Positions 29,798 through 37,274 of a DNA stretch of 43,397 bases are shown in pieces. The translations under genes and the position numbers were made by a program. The DNA is from a virus, in IMG/VR virus record IMGVR_UViG_3300044739_000020, positions 1 through 43,397 of that record; one strand, written 5' to 3'. Below the pieces are notes generated by a model. That model was not told the DNA's origin, made no database searches, and was given only the letters and a program-made list of their open reading frames with translations. The first letter of the stretch is position 1; each line of letters starts with the position of its first letter.

Positions 29798-30612
29798 GCG
29801 CGTACACCCCGCCGGTGCGGCGCTACGGCAAGGGTCACGGCTACGTCGATGCCAACGGCATCAAGGTCCCCGGCGTGACCACGATCCTCGGCGACGGGCT
29901 GCCGAAGAAGGCCCTCATCAACTGGGCTGGCAACGCCACCGCCGAGTACGCCGTGGACAACTGGGACGAACTGGCCACCATGTCGCCGTCCGCGCGCATG
30001 AAGAAGCTGCAAGGCGGCCGGTACGAGATCCGCGACGCGGCGGCCAACCGAGGCACTCAGGTCCACGCCCTCGCCGAGCGGCTCATCACCGGCGAAGAGG
30101 TCGACGTGCCCGACCCGCTCGCGGGGCACGTCGAGTCCTACGTCCGGTTCCTCGACGAGTGGCAGCCCAACCCCGTCCTCGCCGAGGCCATCGTCATGTC
30201 CCACAAGCACGGCTACGCCGGAACCCTCGACCTCGTCGCCGACATCCCCGGGCGCGGTCGCGCGCTCATGGACATCAAGACCAGCCGGTCCGGGATCTTC
30301 GGCGAGACCGCGTTGCAGGTCGCCGCCTACCGGTACGCCGACGTGTACCTCGACGAGACCGGCGACGAGCCCGCCGAATTGCCGATGCTCGACGTGGACG
30401 AGGTCATCGCGATCCACGTCCGCGCCGACGGCTACGACCTGCGACCGCTGGTGTCCGGCCCCGCGCAGATGCGGGAGTTCCTCTACGCCCGCGAGATCGC
30501 CCGCTTCGCCGAGGACAACAGCCGCGGCTACGTCGGCGAAGCCCTCACTCCGCCGCACGCCATGAAGCGCCGGCGGCTGGAAATCCTGCCCGACCTCAAG
30601 GAGTCCGCATGA
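29794..30612 (+). CDS. RecB/Cas4-like nuclease (PD-(D/E)XK)
   Basis: The 272-residue product starts at ATG in an ATGA overlap. It shows the RecB-type nuclease set: H91 in GTQVHALAE, E131, D146 in AGTLDLVAD, D160-x-K162 in LMDIKTS, and Q175/Y179 in LQVAAYRYA. Such enzymes resect DNA ends. It is coupled to the RecT-like annealing gene downstream, so the pair likely makes a phage recombination system of exonuclease plus annealing protein. Confidence 0.82.
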   Translation: MSAYTPPVRRYGKGHGYVDANGIKVPGVTTILGDGLPKKALINWAGNATAEYAVDNWDELATMSPSARMKKLQGGRYEIRDAAANRGTQVHALAERLITGEEVDVPDPLAGHVESYVRFLDEWQPNPVLAEAIVMSHKHGYAGTLDLVADIPGRGRALMDIKTSRSGIFGETALQVAAYRYADVYLDETGDEPAELPMLDVDEVIAIHVRADGYDLRPLVSGPAQMREFLYAREIARFAEDNSRGYVGEALTPPHAMKRRRLEILPDLKESA

Positions 30613-31625
30613 CCATCGCCCCCTACGCGGCCCACGGCGCCGAGGTCGCCACGCGCACCAACGGGACCGCGCTGGCCAGCCAGCCGCCCCCGCGCGCCGT
30701 GGTGGAACTCGCCGAATGGGCGCAGTCCGCCCAGGCCGCCTACGAGGTCGCCACGCACCTCGTCCAGACCTCGTTCGTACCCGACGCCTTCCGGAACAAG
30801 CCACACGAGGCGACCGCGGCTATCCTGTCCGGCTCCGAGGTCGGCCTGTCCCCGATGGCGTCGCTGCGCGCCTTCGACGTCATCAACGGCACCGCCGCAC
30901 CCCGCGCGATCACCCTGCGCGCCATCGTCCAGTCGCAAGGGCACGAGGTCTGGGAGGAGGAGCAGACCAGCACGCGCGCCATCGTCTGCGGTCGACGCCG
31001 CGGCTCGGCGGTCGTGCAGCGGTCCGAATGGACCCTCGACCGCGCCAAGGGCCTGAACCTGCTCGGCAAGCCGAACTGGAAGAACCAGCCCGGCGCCATG
31101 CTGGTAGCCCGCGCCACCGGCGAGCTGTGCCGCCTCGTCGCGGCGGACGCGATCCTCGGCATGCCCTACTCGATCGAGGAACTGGCCGACGGCGGCGTCA
31201 CCGAGAGCCGGGGTGAACCCGCCGCGGCGGCGCCTGCCGAACCGGCCAAGGCGCGGCGTACCGCCCAGCGGACCAAGCCGCCCGCGAAACCGGCCCCCGC
31301 CGAGGAGCCGCCCGTCGACGACCTGCCGCCCCTGCCCGGCGAAGAGGGCTACGACGACGAGCCCCCCACCGACCTGGACAACGCCGCCACCGGTGCGCAG
31401 ATCACGAAGATCCACGCCACCCTGAACGACTTCGAGATCACCGACCGCGCCGAGAAGCTGCGAATCTGCGGCCTGCTCGCCGGACGCCAGCTCGACAGCA
31501 GCAAGGACCTGAGCAAGGCCGACGCCAGCAAGGTGATCGAGACCCTGACCCGGCTCGGCGAGAACCGGGATCCGCTGCGCGCGCTGGACGTCCTCCTCGG
31601 CGAGCTGGAGGGCGCAGCGTCATGA
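30609..31625 (+). CDS. RecT-like single-strand annealing protein
   Basis: The 338-residue product starts at ATG in an ATGA overlap. Residues 30-190 match the RecT-like plan: helical start, LSGSEVGLSPMASLRAFDVINGTAA, TLRAIVQSQGHEVWEE, then SEWTLDRAKGLNLLGKPNWKNQPGAM and ATGELCRLVAADAI. A Pro/Ala/Lys linker (about 200-250) leads to a C-terminal helical part (ATGAQITKIHATLNDFEI). It anneals strands made by the upstream nuclease. The C-terminal part may bind the replication or SSB machinery. Confidence 0.8.
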   Translation: MTIAPYAAHGAEVATRTNGTALASQPPPRAVVELAEWAQSAQAAYEVATHLVQTSFVPDAFRNKPHEATAAILSGSEVGLSPMASLRAFDVINGTAAPRAITLRAIVQSQGHEVWEEEQTSTRAIVCGRRRGSAVVQRSEWTLDRAKGLNLLGKPNWKNQPGAMLVARATGELCRLVAADAILGMPYSIEELADGGVTESRGEPAAAAPAEPAKARRTAQRTKPPAKPAPAEEPPVDDLPPLPGEEGYDDEPPTDLDNAATGAQITKIHATLNDFEITDRAEKLRICGLLAGRQLDSSKDLSKADASKVIETLTRLGENRDPLRALDVLLGELEGAAS

Positions 31626-31948
31626 ACGCCCGCTCCCTTCCCGCCATCTACGCCGAGACCGGTCACCCTTCACGGCCGGAACCGGACTGGCACCACCGCG
31701 CCCGGTGCCGGTGGCTCAGGCCGCCCGACCTGTTCTTCCCCGTCCTGGGCCGGGGCTGCTCGGTGGCCGACCGGGCCGCCTACGCACGCCAGATCGAGAG
31801 CGCCAAGAAGGTGTGCGCCCAGTGCCCCGTCGTCGCCGAGTGTCTCGCCGAGGGGAAGGCGCAGCCCATCCCGCACGGCATCTGGGGCGGCGAACTGTTC
31901 GTCCGCGAGGACGACTACCCGTCGCGGCGCCGGAAGGAGGTGGCCTGA
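31622..31948 (+). CDS. WhiB-like Fe-S transcription regulator
   Basis: The 108-residue product starts at ATG in an ATGA overlap. It has the Wbl signature: C29, then C65xxC68 and C74 in KKVCAQCPVVAEC, and the GIWGG turn at 86-90, followed by a basic tail. An extra cysteine (C46) is present. These proteins bind a [4Fe-4S] cluster and touch the host sigma factor; they are nearly confined to actinobacteria and their phages. It may redirect host transcription or block a host Wbl. Confidence 0.9.
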   Translation: MNARSLPAIYAETGHPSRPEPDWHHRARCRWLRPPDLFFPVLGRGCSVADRAAYARQIESAKKVCAQCPVVAECLAEGKAQPIPHGIWGGELFVREDDYPSRRRKEVA

Positions 31949-31953
31949 CCCTC

Positions 31954-32754
31954 GTGAGCACTACCGGGGCGTTGATGCCGACCGGACGATACGAGTGGGA
32001 GCGTGTCGTCCGGCGCATCGTCATGCCGCCCAACATCAAGCTCCTGGCCTTCGCCATGGCCACGTACGCCGACCCGGACGGTAGCCGCGTGCGCCCCGGT
32101 GTGGACGTCCTGGCGGCCGTGGTGGGGCAGAGCGACAGCACCGTACGGCGCTCCCTGGCGGTGCTGCGCACGAAGCTGGGACTGCTCGACCAGACCACCC
32201 GGGGCGGCGGCCGCAACGGTCGCGGGAAGACCGCCGAGTACCAGTTGACCATCCCGGCAGACCTGTTGGACCGTGTCGATTTGCTGACCCCGGACGGGCA
32301 TCCGCCGGTCACTCAGGTGAACGGTCATTCCGTCAATTCACCGGTCATCCAGACGACCGGTCAAACCATCGGCACCCCTGTGGATAACTCTGAATCAGAG
32401 TTCACTCAGGTGACCGCTCAATCTGAGGCAAGCCCCGGGAATGACCGGTCACAGGAGACCGGTGAAAACGGAATGACCGGTCAAAAAACGGGAATGAGCG
32501 GTCATCTGGGTGACCAACTACCAATAGACCAACCACCTAAAGAGACCAACACTCGTCCCCCAGTACCAGCGCAACTCACGACCGCACGCGAACCGACGAC
32601 CCTCGACGACTTCCTCCCGCTGTCCAAGCCATCTCGCCCCGACCCCGGACCCAAGTGCGGCCACGGACTCGACGCCGGATGCGACGACACCGGCCAACCC
32701 CGATGCCCGCTCTGCCGCCGCGAAGCCCCCGCCGCCACCCGGGCCGCCTCATGA
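31954..32754 (+). CDS. Helix-turn-helix replication initiator-like protein
   Basis: The 266-residue product is read from GTG 31954 (an ATG at 31975 is possible). Residues 15-110 form a winged helix: NIKLLAFAMATYADPDGSRVRPGVDVLAAVVGQSDSTVRRSLAVLR, then LLDQTTRGGGRNGRGKTAEYQL. The middle (about 115-195) is a polar low-complexity linker coded by repeated TGACCGGTCA-like DNA. The C-terminus holds KCGHGLDAGCDDTG and CPLC, a zinc-type end. The layout of a DNA-binding front, a repeat-bearing linker and a tail is like lambda O. Confidence 0.72.
   Translation: MSTTGALMPTGRYEWERVVRRIVMPPNIKLLAFAMATYADPDGSRVRPGVDVLAAVVGQSDSTVRRSLAVLRTKLGLLDQTTRGGGRNGRGKTAEYQLTIPADLLDRVDLLTPDGHPPVTQVNGHSVNSPVIQTTGQTIGTPVDNSESEFTQVTAQSEASPGNDRSQETGENGMTGQKTGMSGHLGDQLPIDQPPKETNTRPPVPAQLTTAREPTTLDDFLPLSKPSRPDPGPKCGHGLDAGCDDTGQPRCPLCRREAPAATRAAS
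32305..32504. repeat. Iteron-like repeats inside the initiator gene (probable origin)
   Basis: About nine copies of the palindromic decamer TGACCGGTCA lie here, two exact (32442, 32474) and the others with one or two changes. They include 32318, 32338, 32354, 32411, 32456 and 32495, plus a half copy at 32305. The stretch to about 32575 is much less G+C rich than its surroundings. Repeats in an initiator gene with an AT-richer flank fit a replication origin. Confidence 0.65.
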
Positions 32755-32960
32755 GCCCCCGCCGCCGTCCAGGCCGGTCCCGCGACGGGATCTTCACCTG
32801 GACCGCCGACGGCATCGAGGCGGGCGAGGTCCAGGACAACCCGCTCGTCCGGCCCTGCCCGGCCTGCGGCGCCGCCATCGGCACGCGGTGCACCCAGATC
32901 ACCCGCAAAGGGCGCCGCGACCGCAGCCCCCACCCCAGTCGACAGGAGACCGCCGAATGA
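32751..32960 (+). CDS. Small zinc-ribbon-like protein
   Basis: The 69-residue product starts at ATG in an ATGA overlap. The N-terminus is basic (SPRRRPGRSRDG). The later VRPCPACGAAIGTRCTQITR is a Cys motif with the look of the small zinc ribbon found in many actinophage early proteins. It probably binds nucleic acid. The tail is basic and polar. Confidence 0.55.
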   Translation: MSPRRRPGRSRDGIFTWTADGIEAGEVQDNPLVRPCPACGAAIGTRCTQITRKGRRDRSPHPSRQETAE

Positions 32961-33349
32961 CCGACCTCGATGAAGCCGCAGTCGCCGCCGTCGAACTGGT
33001 CGGCCGAACCGGAGCCACTGGCTTCGAGCTCGGCTACCTCCACGACAACGTGCCCGTCGAGGAAGCCGCCTGGTACGCCCACGCCCAGTTCCGCGGTGCC
33101 CGCATCACCGCGGAGAACCACCCCGGCCCCGTCGAAGCCTGCGAAGCCCTCGCCCGCCGCCTGCTCTCCGGCGGGCAGTGCAAGTGCGGCCGCCTCGTGG
33201 CCATGTCCGACGACGGCGCCTTCGCCTACCGGAAGGCCCATCTCGTAAACGGGGGCTCGTGGACCGCCGAGGACGCCCAACGGGCCGGACAGTGCCAGTG
33301 GCGCCGCATCGCACAGCGCTGGACGCCGGGATGCGAGGTGGCACCGTGA
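32957..33349 (+). CDS. Early protein with a CxC motif, unknown
   Basis: The 130-residue product starts at ATG in an overlap, with AGGAGA upstream. Residues 1-75 are helical (AAVAAVELVGRTGATGFELGY, then VEEAAWYAHAQFRG). The middle has GGQCKCGRLVAMSDDGAFAYRK, and a second part GQCQWRRIAQRW follows. It looks like a small actinophage family of the replication region. Function is unknown. Confidence 0.5.
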   Translation: MTDLDEAAVAAVELVGRTGATGFELGYLHDNVPVEEAAWYAHAQFRGARITAENHPGPVEACEALARRLLSGGQCKCGRLVAMSDDGAFAYRKAHLVNGGSWTAEDAQRAGQCQWRRIAQRWTPGCEVAP

Positions 33350-33825
33350 CCACCGTCGACGCCTGCGCCCGGGGCCGCTCCAACCGCCGCCGTGGCGCCG
33401 ACGCCGAGCGCGCCGTCGTCAACTGGCTGCGGCGCAACGGCTGGCCCGGAGCGGAACGCGCCATCCGCACCGCCTACACCACCGCCGACCGCACTGTGGC
33501 CGACCCTGGCGACATCACCGGCACCCCCCGACTCGCCTGGCAGGTCAAGGACGCCGCCGCCGAGCGCATCACCACCTGGATGGCCGACACCGCCCAGCAG
33601 GCCGCCACATCCGGCGCGGACTACGGCATCCTCGTCGTCCGCCGCCGAGGCCGCGCCTCCCCCGGGGACTGGTGGGCCTGGATGTGGGCCGCGGACATCG
33701 TCCGGATCTACACCGGCGAGGACACCGGCCCGGCAGGCGAGTTCCCGGTGCGCACCGAACTCGGCGCGCTCGTCGGATTGCTGCACGAGGCCGGGTTCGG
33801 CGACCCGGAGGTAATCGATGCCTGA
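33346..33825 (+). CDS. Holliday-junction resolvase-like nuclease (PD-(D/E)XK)
   Basis: The 159-residue product starts at GTG in a GTGA overlap. It shows RRGADAERAVVNWLRRNGW (E21), DPGDI (D56) and AWQVKD (K68), the E-D-QxK set of Hjc-like and related small nucleases. A C-terminal part holds two helices and a GILVVRRRG strand. It probably cuts branched DNA made in replication or recombination, ahead of packaging. Confidence 0.72.
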   Translation: MTTVDACARGRSNRRRGADAERAVVNWLRRNGWPGAERAIRTAYTTADRTVADPGDITGTPRLAWQVKDAAAERITTWMADTAQQAATSGADYGILVVRRRGRASPGDWWAWMWAADIVRIYTGEDTGPAGEFPVRTELGALVGLLHEAGFGDPEVIDA

Positions 33826-34150
33826 GCGGATCAAGCGGGAACGAACGCGCGGATGGCGGATGCCCGAAGGGGCTGTGTACGTCGGGCGGCCCAGCAAGTG
33901 GGGCAACCCGTTCCGGCCCGGCCAGGTCATGTACCTCACCGGCCCCAAGGCGGGCCAGGTCGCCACCGTCGCGGACGTCGTCGAGATGTACCGCAACCGC
34001 ATCGTCCGGATGGGCGGCGAGGACACCCTCGCGCTGATCCGGACCGAACTCGGCGGCCGGGACCTCGCCTGCTATTGCCCGCTCGATCAGCCGTGCCACG
34101 CCGACGTGTTGATCGAACTCAGCAATCCGAACGCCCTGGAGGGCAAGTGA
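33818..34150 (+). CDS. DUF4326 family protein
   Basis: The 110-residue product has the full DUF4326 signature: RIKRERTRGWRMPEGAVYVGR, PSKWGNPF, and ACYCPLDQPCHADVL at the end. This family is widespread in actinophages and plasmids. Its role is not established; the CxC..C-H end suggests metal binding. The ATG lies 8 bases before the previous gene's end. Confidence 0.85.
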   Translation: MPERIKRERTRGWRMPEGAVYVGRPSKWGNPFRPGQVMYLTGPKAGQVATVADVVEMYRNRIVRMGGEDTLALIRTELGGRDLACYCPLDQPCHADVLIELSNPNALEGK

Positions 34151-34710
34151 AGAAGATCCCGACCCTCTTCCGCCGCGACCCGGAGGACATGGCGCGGATC
34201 CTGCGCGAGGTGCACCCCGACTGCCAATGGGTGATCGACGGCGAAGGCGTCGCCACCCGGAAGTACGACGGCACCTGCGTGATGTTCGACGGCGCTCGCT
34301 GGTGGACTCGCCGCGAGGTCAAGCCCGGCAAAGCCGAGCCCTCCGGGTTCGTCGCGATCGACCACGACGAGGCCACCGGAAAGACCGTCGGGTGGGAACC
34401 CGCCGAGCAGTCGCCGTGGTTGCCGTACCTTCGCGAGGCGATCGTGGCGGTCGGGTATCTGCCGCGCCCACCGAAGGGCACCTACGAGCTGTGCGGCTAC
34501 CGGGTCAACGGGAACCCGGAGGGCTTCGTCGGTCACGTGCTGATCCGGCACAGCGACGCCGTTGAGCTGGGTGACGTTCCCCGGGACTACGACGGCCTGC
34601 GGGTCCTCATGGCCGACTTCCCGCACGAGGGCATCGTCTGGCATCACCCAGACGGCCGGATGGCGAAACTCAAGCGGCGGGACTTCCGGAAGGCCGGGGA
34701 GGGCAAGTGA
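34147..34710 (+). CDS. RNA ligase-like nucleotidyltransferase
   Basis: The 187-residue product starts at GTG in an overlap. It carries the nucleotidyltransferase motifs: K39-Y-D-G (motif I), E114 in TYELCGYRV (motif III region), E161-G-I-V (motif IV) and MAKLKRRDF (motif V). The enzyme would adenylylate a lysine and seal nucleic acid. At this length it lacks an added OB or C-terminal domain, as in small phage RNA ligases that repair cut tRNA. A DNA nick-sealing role cannot be ruled out. Confidence 0.72.
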   Translation: MKKIPTLFRRDPEDMARILREVHPDCQWVIDGEGVATRKYDGTCVMFDGARWWTRREVKPGKAEPSGFVAIDHDEATGKTVGWEPAEQSPWLPYLREAIVAVGYLPRPPKGTYELCGYRVNGNPEGFVGHVLIRHSDAVELGDVPRDYDGLRVLMADFPHEGIVWHHPDGRMAKLKRRDFRKAGEGK

Positions 34711-35081
34711 GCACCGACATCATCGACCTGATCGACGCCGCCATCGGCTGTGGACACTGCGGCGGGGACCTCGCCGGCTCGCCCTCGGAGTACTTCTGCG
34801 GGGAGGCGTGCCAGGAGGGGTGGAACGCGGGGAGGGCTGAGGCGCTGCCCGTCGAGGGGGGGCCGGACGCGCTGCACGCAATGCACACGATGGCTCTCGC
34901 GTACCACGCCATGCATCGACCGCGGCCCGCCGCCGTGATGCGACGTGGCCGAGCTTGGATCGACGGCGCTGACGTCGCAGACGTCGCAGAGGCCTTTCTG
35001 GGCGCCTCCGGGATCACCCTGGAGCCCTTCCAGCGCCACATCCTGAACGAGATCTACCGGGCGCCCAGGAGGTCCCAGTGA
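34707..35081 (+). CDS. Small early protein with CxxC pair
   Basis: The 124-residue product starts at GTG in a GTGA overlap. It has CGHCGGD and a later CGEACQEGW near the start, a possible zinc knuckle. A helical region (HAMHTMALAYHAMHRPRP) with His and Met follows, then the C-terminal part ITLEPFQRHILNEIYRAP. That last stretch resembles a segment seen in phage terminase-adjacent proteins, but this is not enough to assign a role. Confidence 0.5.
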   Translation: MSTDIIDLIDAAIGCGHCGGDLAGSPSEYFCGEACQEGWNAGRAEALPVEGGPDALHAMHTMALAYHAMHRPRPAAVMRRGRAWIDGADVADVAEAFLGASGITLEPFQRHILNEIYRAPRRSQ

Positions 35082-35302
35082 AGCGCCGGCCGCTCACGGA
35101 GCCGACTCTGGGCGAGCATCGTCGTCAGAGCGCAGAGGCCACGATCCTCCGGTTCGTTGCCGCCGTCTCGCTGCTCCGCCTGTTCCTCCGCGACCTCGGT
35201 GACCACTGGTGGTTCGCAGCCGTGCTGGACGGCGCACTGTTCGTGTACATCGGCGGGGGCACCCTGGCTAGCTGGCGCGAGCAGTTCCGGAGGTACCCGT
35301 GA
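35078..35302 (+). CDS. Small two-helix membrane protein
   Basis: The 74-residue product starts at GTG in an overlap. Hydrophobic stretches are about residues 22-40 (TILRFVAAVSLLRLFL) and 45-65 (WWFAAVLDGALFVYIGGGTLA), with a basic N-terminus and a short basic end. The next gene is also a membrane protein, so they may form a pair. Function is unknown. Confidence 0.5.
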   Translation: MKRRPLTEPTLGEHRRQSAEATILRFVAAVSLLRLFLRDLGDHWWFAAVLDGALFVYIGGGTLASWREQFRRYP

Positions 35303-35694
35303 GCACCCCCAAGCCCCTCACCGAACGCCTGGGTGTCCTCCTGGGCCTCGGCGTCCTCGGGACCCTCGTCATGGCCTCCACAGCCGCCCCCGTCCGGCAC
35401 TGGCTCGCTGAACCCCTCGGGCAGGTGCCGGCAGATCTGATCTCCGCTGCGGCGGGGTGGATGGCCGTGCTCGTGCTGGGACTGGGGATCCGGTGGGTTG
35501 AGAGGTGGCTCAACCGGACCAAGGCGGCTGTCGCCTCCGGGCTTGAGCTCATGGAAACGCTCGACGCCGCAGAAGCCCTCGGGGTCGATCGGGAAACCGC
35601 CATGAGGCTCATCTGCGAGATGCGCACACGCGACTACTGCTGGGACCACATCCGGGCCTGGTTCAGGGACTTCACGCAGGAGGTCAACCGATGA
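35299..35694 (+). CDS. Membrane protein with cytoplasmic helical tail
   Basis: The 131-residue product starts at GTG in an overlap. Two membrane helices lie near residues 10-28 (RLGVLLGLGVLGTLVMAST) and 48-66 (AAAGWMAVLVLGLGIRWV). A charged helical tail (ELMETLDAAEALGVDRETAMRLI) follows. It may act with the preceding membrane gene, for example in host membrane change or superinfection control. Confidence 0.5.
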   Translation: MSTPKPLTERLGVLLGLGVLGTLVMASTAAPVRHWLAEPLGQVPADLISAAAGWMAVLVLGLGIRWVERWLNRTKAAVASGLELMETLDAAEALGVDRETAMRLICEMRTRDYCWDHIRAWFRDFTQEVNR

Positions 35695-36509
35695 GCCTGC
35701 TCTGCGTCATCTGCACCCGCCACGGACGCCAGCGCCGCGCCTCCGACGGGTACATGACCTGCACCCCCTGCGCTGACACCCTCCGGGAACGACTCCAGGG
35801 CATCGCCAAGGACTACCCGCGCCTGCTCGACCCCCACACCCTCATCCCCGTCCGCAACCCCGGCAGCGGAGCGGTGGCGGCCGGACCGAGAGACCCCGCG
35901 CAGGTCGACCTGATCGTCCTGACCGACCGGCGCACCAAGGCGTGGTCGCACTCCGACCCCACCAACCCCCTAGTGGTCTGCGAGTCCTGGGCGCGGATGG
36001 TCCGTGAGGATCGCGGCGAGGAACCACCCGAGGGCCGCGCCACCATCGCATCCGAGACGGGGCTGCTGATCCGACGCCTCGACTGGGTCACCCGCCGGGA
36101 CTGGGTCGACCAGTTCGATCACGGGGTCGCCGCCGCGCACCACACCCTCCAACGGGTCCTGCGGGAGTTGGCCGCTGTGGTGCGCATCGGGGAGTGCCCG
36201 GCGATCGCCGAGGGCGCGAAACGGCCCTGCGGCAAGGGCCTGCGCGTCCGGGTAGGGGATGACGTCATCCGCTGCACCTCCTGCGACGCCAAGTGGGCGC
36301 GCGGGGAATGGCAACTCCTCGGCCGGGTGCTGGGCGGGCCGAAGCTCGACTACGCCGCGCTGTCCGCCTGGCTCGGTGTTCCTGTGGGCACCCTGCGACG
36401 CTGGAGGTCCGAAGACCAGTGGCAGCAGTACGGGGAACCCCAGAGGCCAGTGTGGAGTATGGAGACGGCATGGAACAGCCACGAGCGGAGAAGGACGGTG
36501 GCGGCATGA
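35691..36509 (+). CDS. Zinc-finger/HTH-type early protein
   Basis: The 272-residue product starts at ATG in an ATGA overlap. The N-terminus holds CVICTRHGRQRRASDGYMTCTPC, a zinc-type knuckle. A central helical region follows. Then comes a second metal motif (GECPAI..RPCGKGL..IRCTSCDAKW), and LSAWLGVPVGTLRRWRSEDQW makes a helix-turn-helix near the C-terminus. This layout is common to a family of actinophage proteins. DNA binding is probable; the target is unknown. Confidence 0.62.
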   Translation: MSLLCVICTRHGRQRRASDGYMTCTPCADTLRERLQGIAKDYPRLLDPHTLIPVRNPGSGAVAAGPRDPAQVDLIVLTDRRTKAWSHSDPTNPLVVCESWARMVREDRGEEPPEGRATIASETGLLIRRLDWVTRRDWVDQFDHGVAAAHHTLQRVLRELAAVVRIGECPAIAEGAKRPCGKGLRVRVGDDVIRCTSCDAKWARGEWQLLGRVLGGPKLDYAALSAWLGVPVGTLRRWRSEDQWQQYGEPQRPVWSMETAWNSHERRRTVAA

Positions 36510-36676
36510 TCCCCTGGGAAGCCGCCATGGCTGTCGGGATGTTGATCGGCGGCGGCGTGCTCGTTGCCGTGGCGCTCCTGGTCACCAGTCGCTGGTGGCA
36601 TGACCGGCATCACCGGCAGATGTCGAGCCCCGTGACGTGCGACCACTGCTCCCGGGATCGAGGATGGTCGCAGTGA
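36506..36676 (+). CDS. Very small membrane protein
   Basis: The 56-residue product starts at ATG in an ATGA overlap; an ATG 36 bases upstream has a GGAGA site and is also possible. Residues 5-27 form one membrane helix (EAAMAVGMLIGGGVLVAVALLV). A His-rich segment (WWHDRHHRQ) and CDHCS follow, which could bind a metal. Function is unknown. Confidence 0.45.
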   Translation: MIPWEAAMAVGMLIGGGVLVAVALLVTSRWWHDRHHRQMSSPVTCDHCSRDRGWSQ

Positions 36677-37140
36677 TCGCCGACCTGATCACCTTCATCC
36701 GCGCCCGGCTCGACGAGGACGAGGGCCTGGCGAATGCGGCTGCGAAGGAACAGCTCTATAACGTTGGTGGCGTGCTGGCCAAGGCCAACTGGAGGTCGGA
36801 CGGCGACGGCTACGTAAGCACAATCGGCAGGGTAGAAGGCTGCTGGGACGAGACACTGTGGCCTTCCGATCGTCCCGGCTATGTCGAGCGGAGAATGCCG
36901 GGCTACGTTGCGGACCACATCGCCCGCCACGACCCGGCCCGCGTACTGCGGGAGGTCGAAGCCAAGCGGCGAATCCTGGATGAGGTGTTGCACGAGATCG
37001 ACTTCCTGGATCACCAGGTGCAAATGGAGTTCGGCACCGGGCCAATGCCCGATTACGCCGAAGCGACCGTGCTGCTGGTGAAGCTGCTCGCTCATCCGTA
37101 CTCCGATCATCCCGACCACCGGCAGGAGTGGGCGCCGTAA
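36673..37140 (+). CDS. DUF6221 family protein, last early gene
   Basis: The 155-residue product starts at GTG in a GTGA overlap. It matches the DUF6221 pattern: DLITFIRARLDEDEGLANAAA at the start, and HIARHDPARVLREVEAKRRIL, then a C-terminal HPYSDHPDHRQEW. This family is found in Streptomyces and its phages and has no known function. It ends the rightward early unit, and a terminator follows about 90 bases later. Confidence 0.8.
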   Translation: MIADLITFIRARLDEDEGLANAAAKEQLYNVGGVLAKANWRSDGDGYVSTIGRVEGCWDETLWPSDRPGYVERRMPGYVADHIARHDPARVLREVEAKRRILDEVLHEIDFLDHQVQMEFGTGPMPDYAEATVLLVKLLAHPYSDHPDHRQEWAP

Positions 37141-37229
37141 CGATTCCGGCGTGCCGCGAGCAGCTGACCAGCACCGAATGCTAACGTCTCCATAGTGGAT
37201 GATCTGTCCCCACAGGACAGTCACACGAC

Positions 37230-37270
37230 CTGAGCCCCGCAGCAGCCAGCACTGGCAGCGCGGGGCTCAG
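37230..37270. terminator. Hairpin terminator between early unit and lone leftward gene
   Basis: CTGAGCCCCGC (37230-37240) pairs perfectly with GCGGGGCTCAG (37260-37270). It lies between convergent genes and can stop both. It shares the CTGAGCCCC stem base and the GGGGCTCAGTCGT end with the terminator at 20491-20527. Confidence 0.8.
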
Positions 37271-37274
37271 TCGT

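Noticed and set aside
28954-30804. 616-codon minus-strand ORF
   Set aside because: It runs antisense to several coupled genes with clear overlaps and to the RecB-like nuclease; its Arg/Gly/Val composition is that of a high-G+C shadow.
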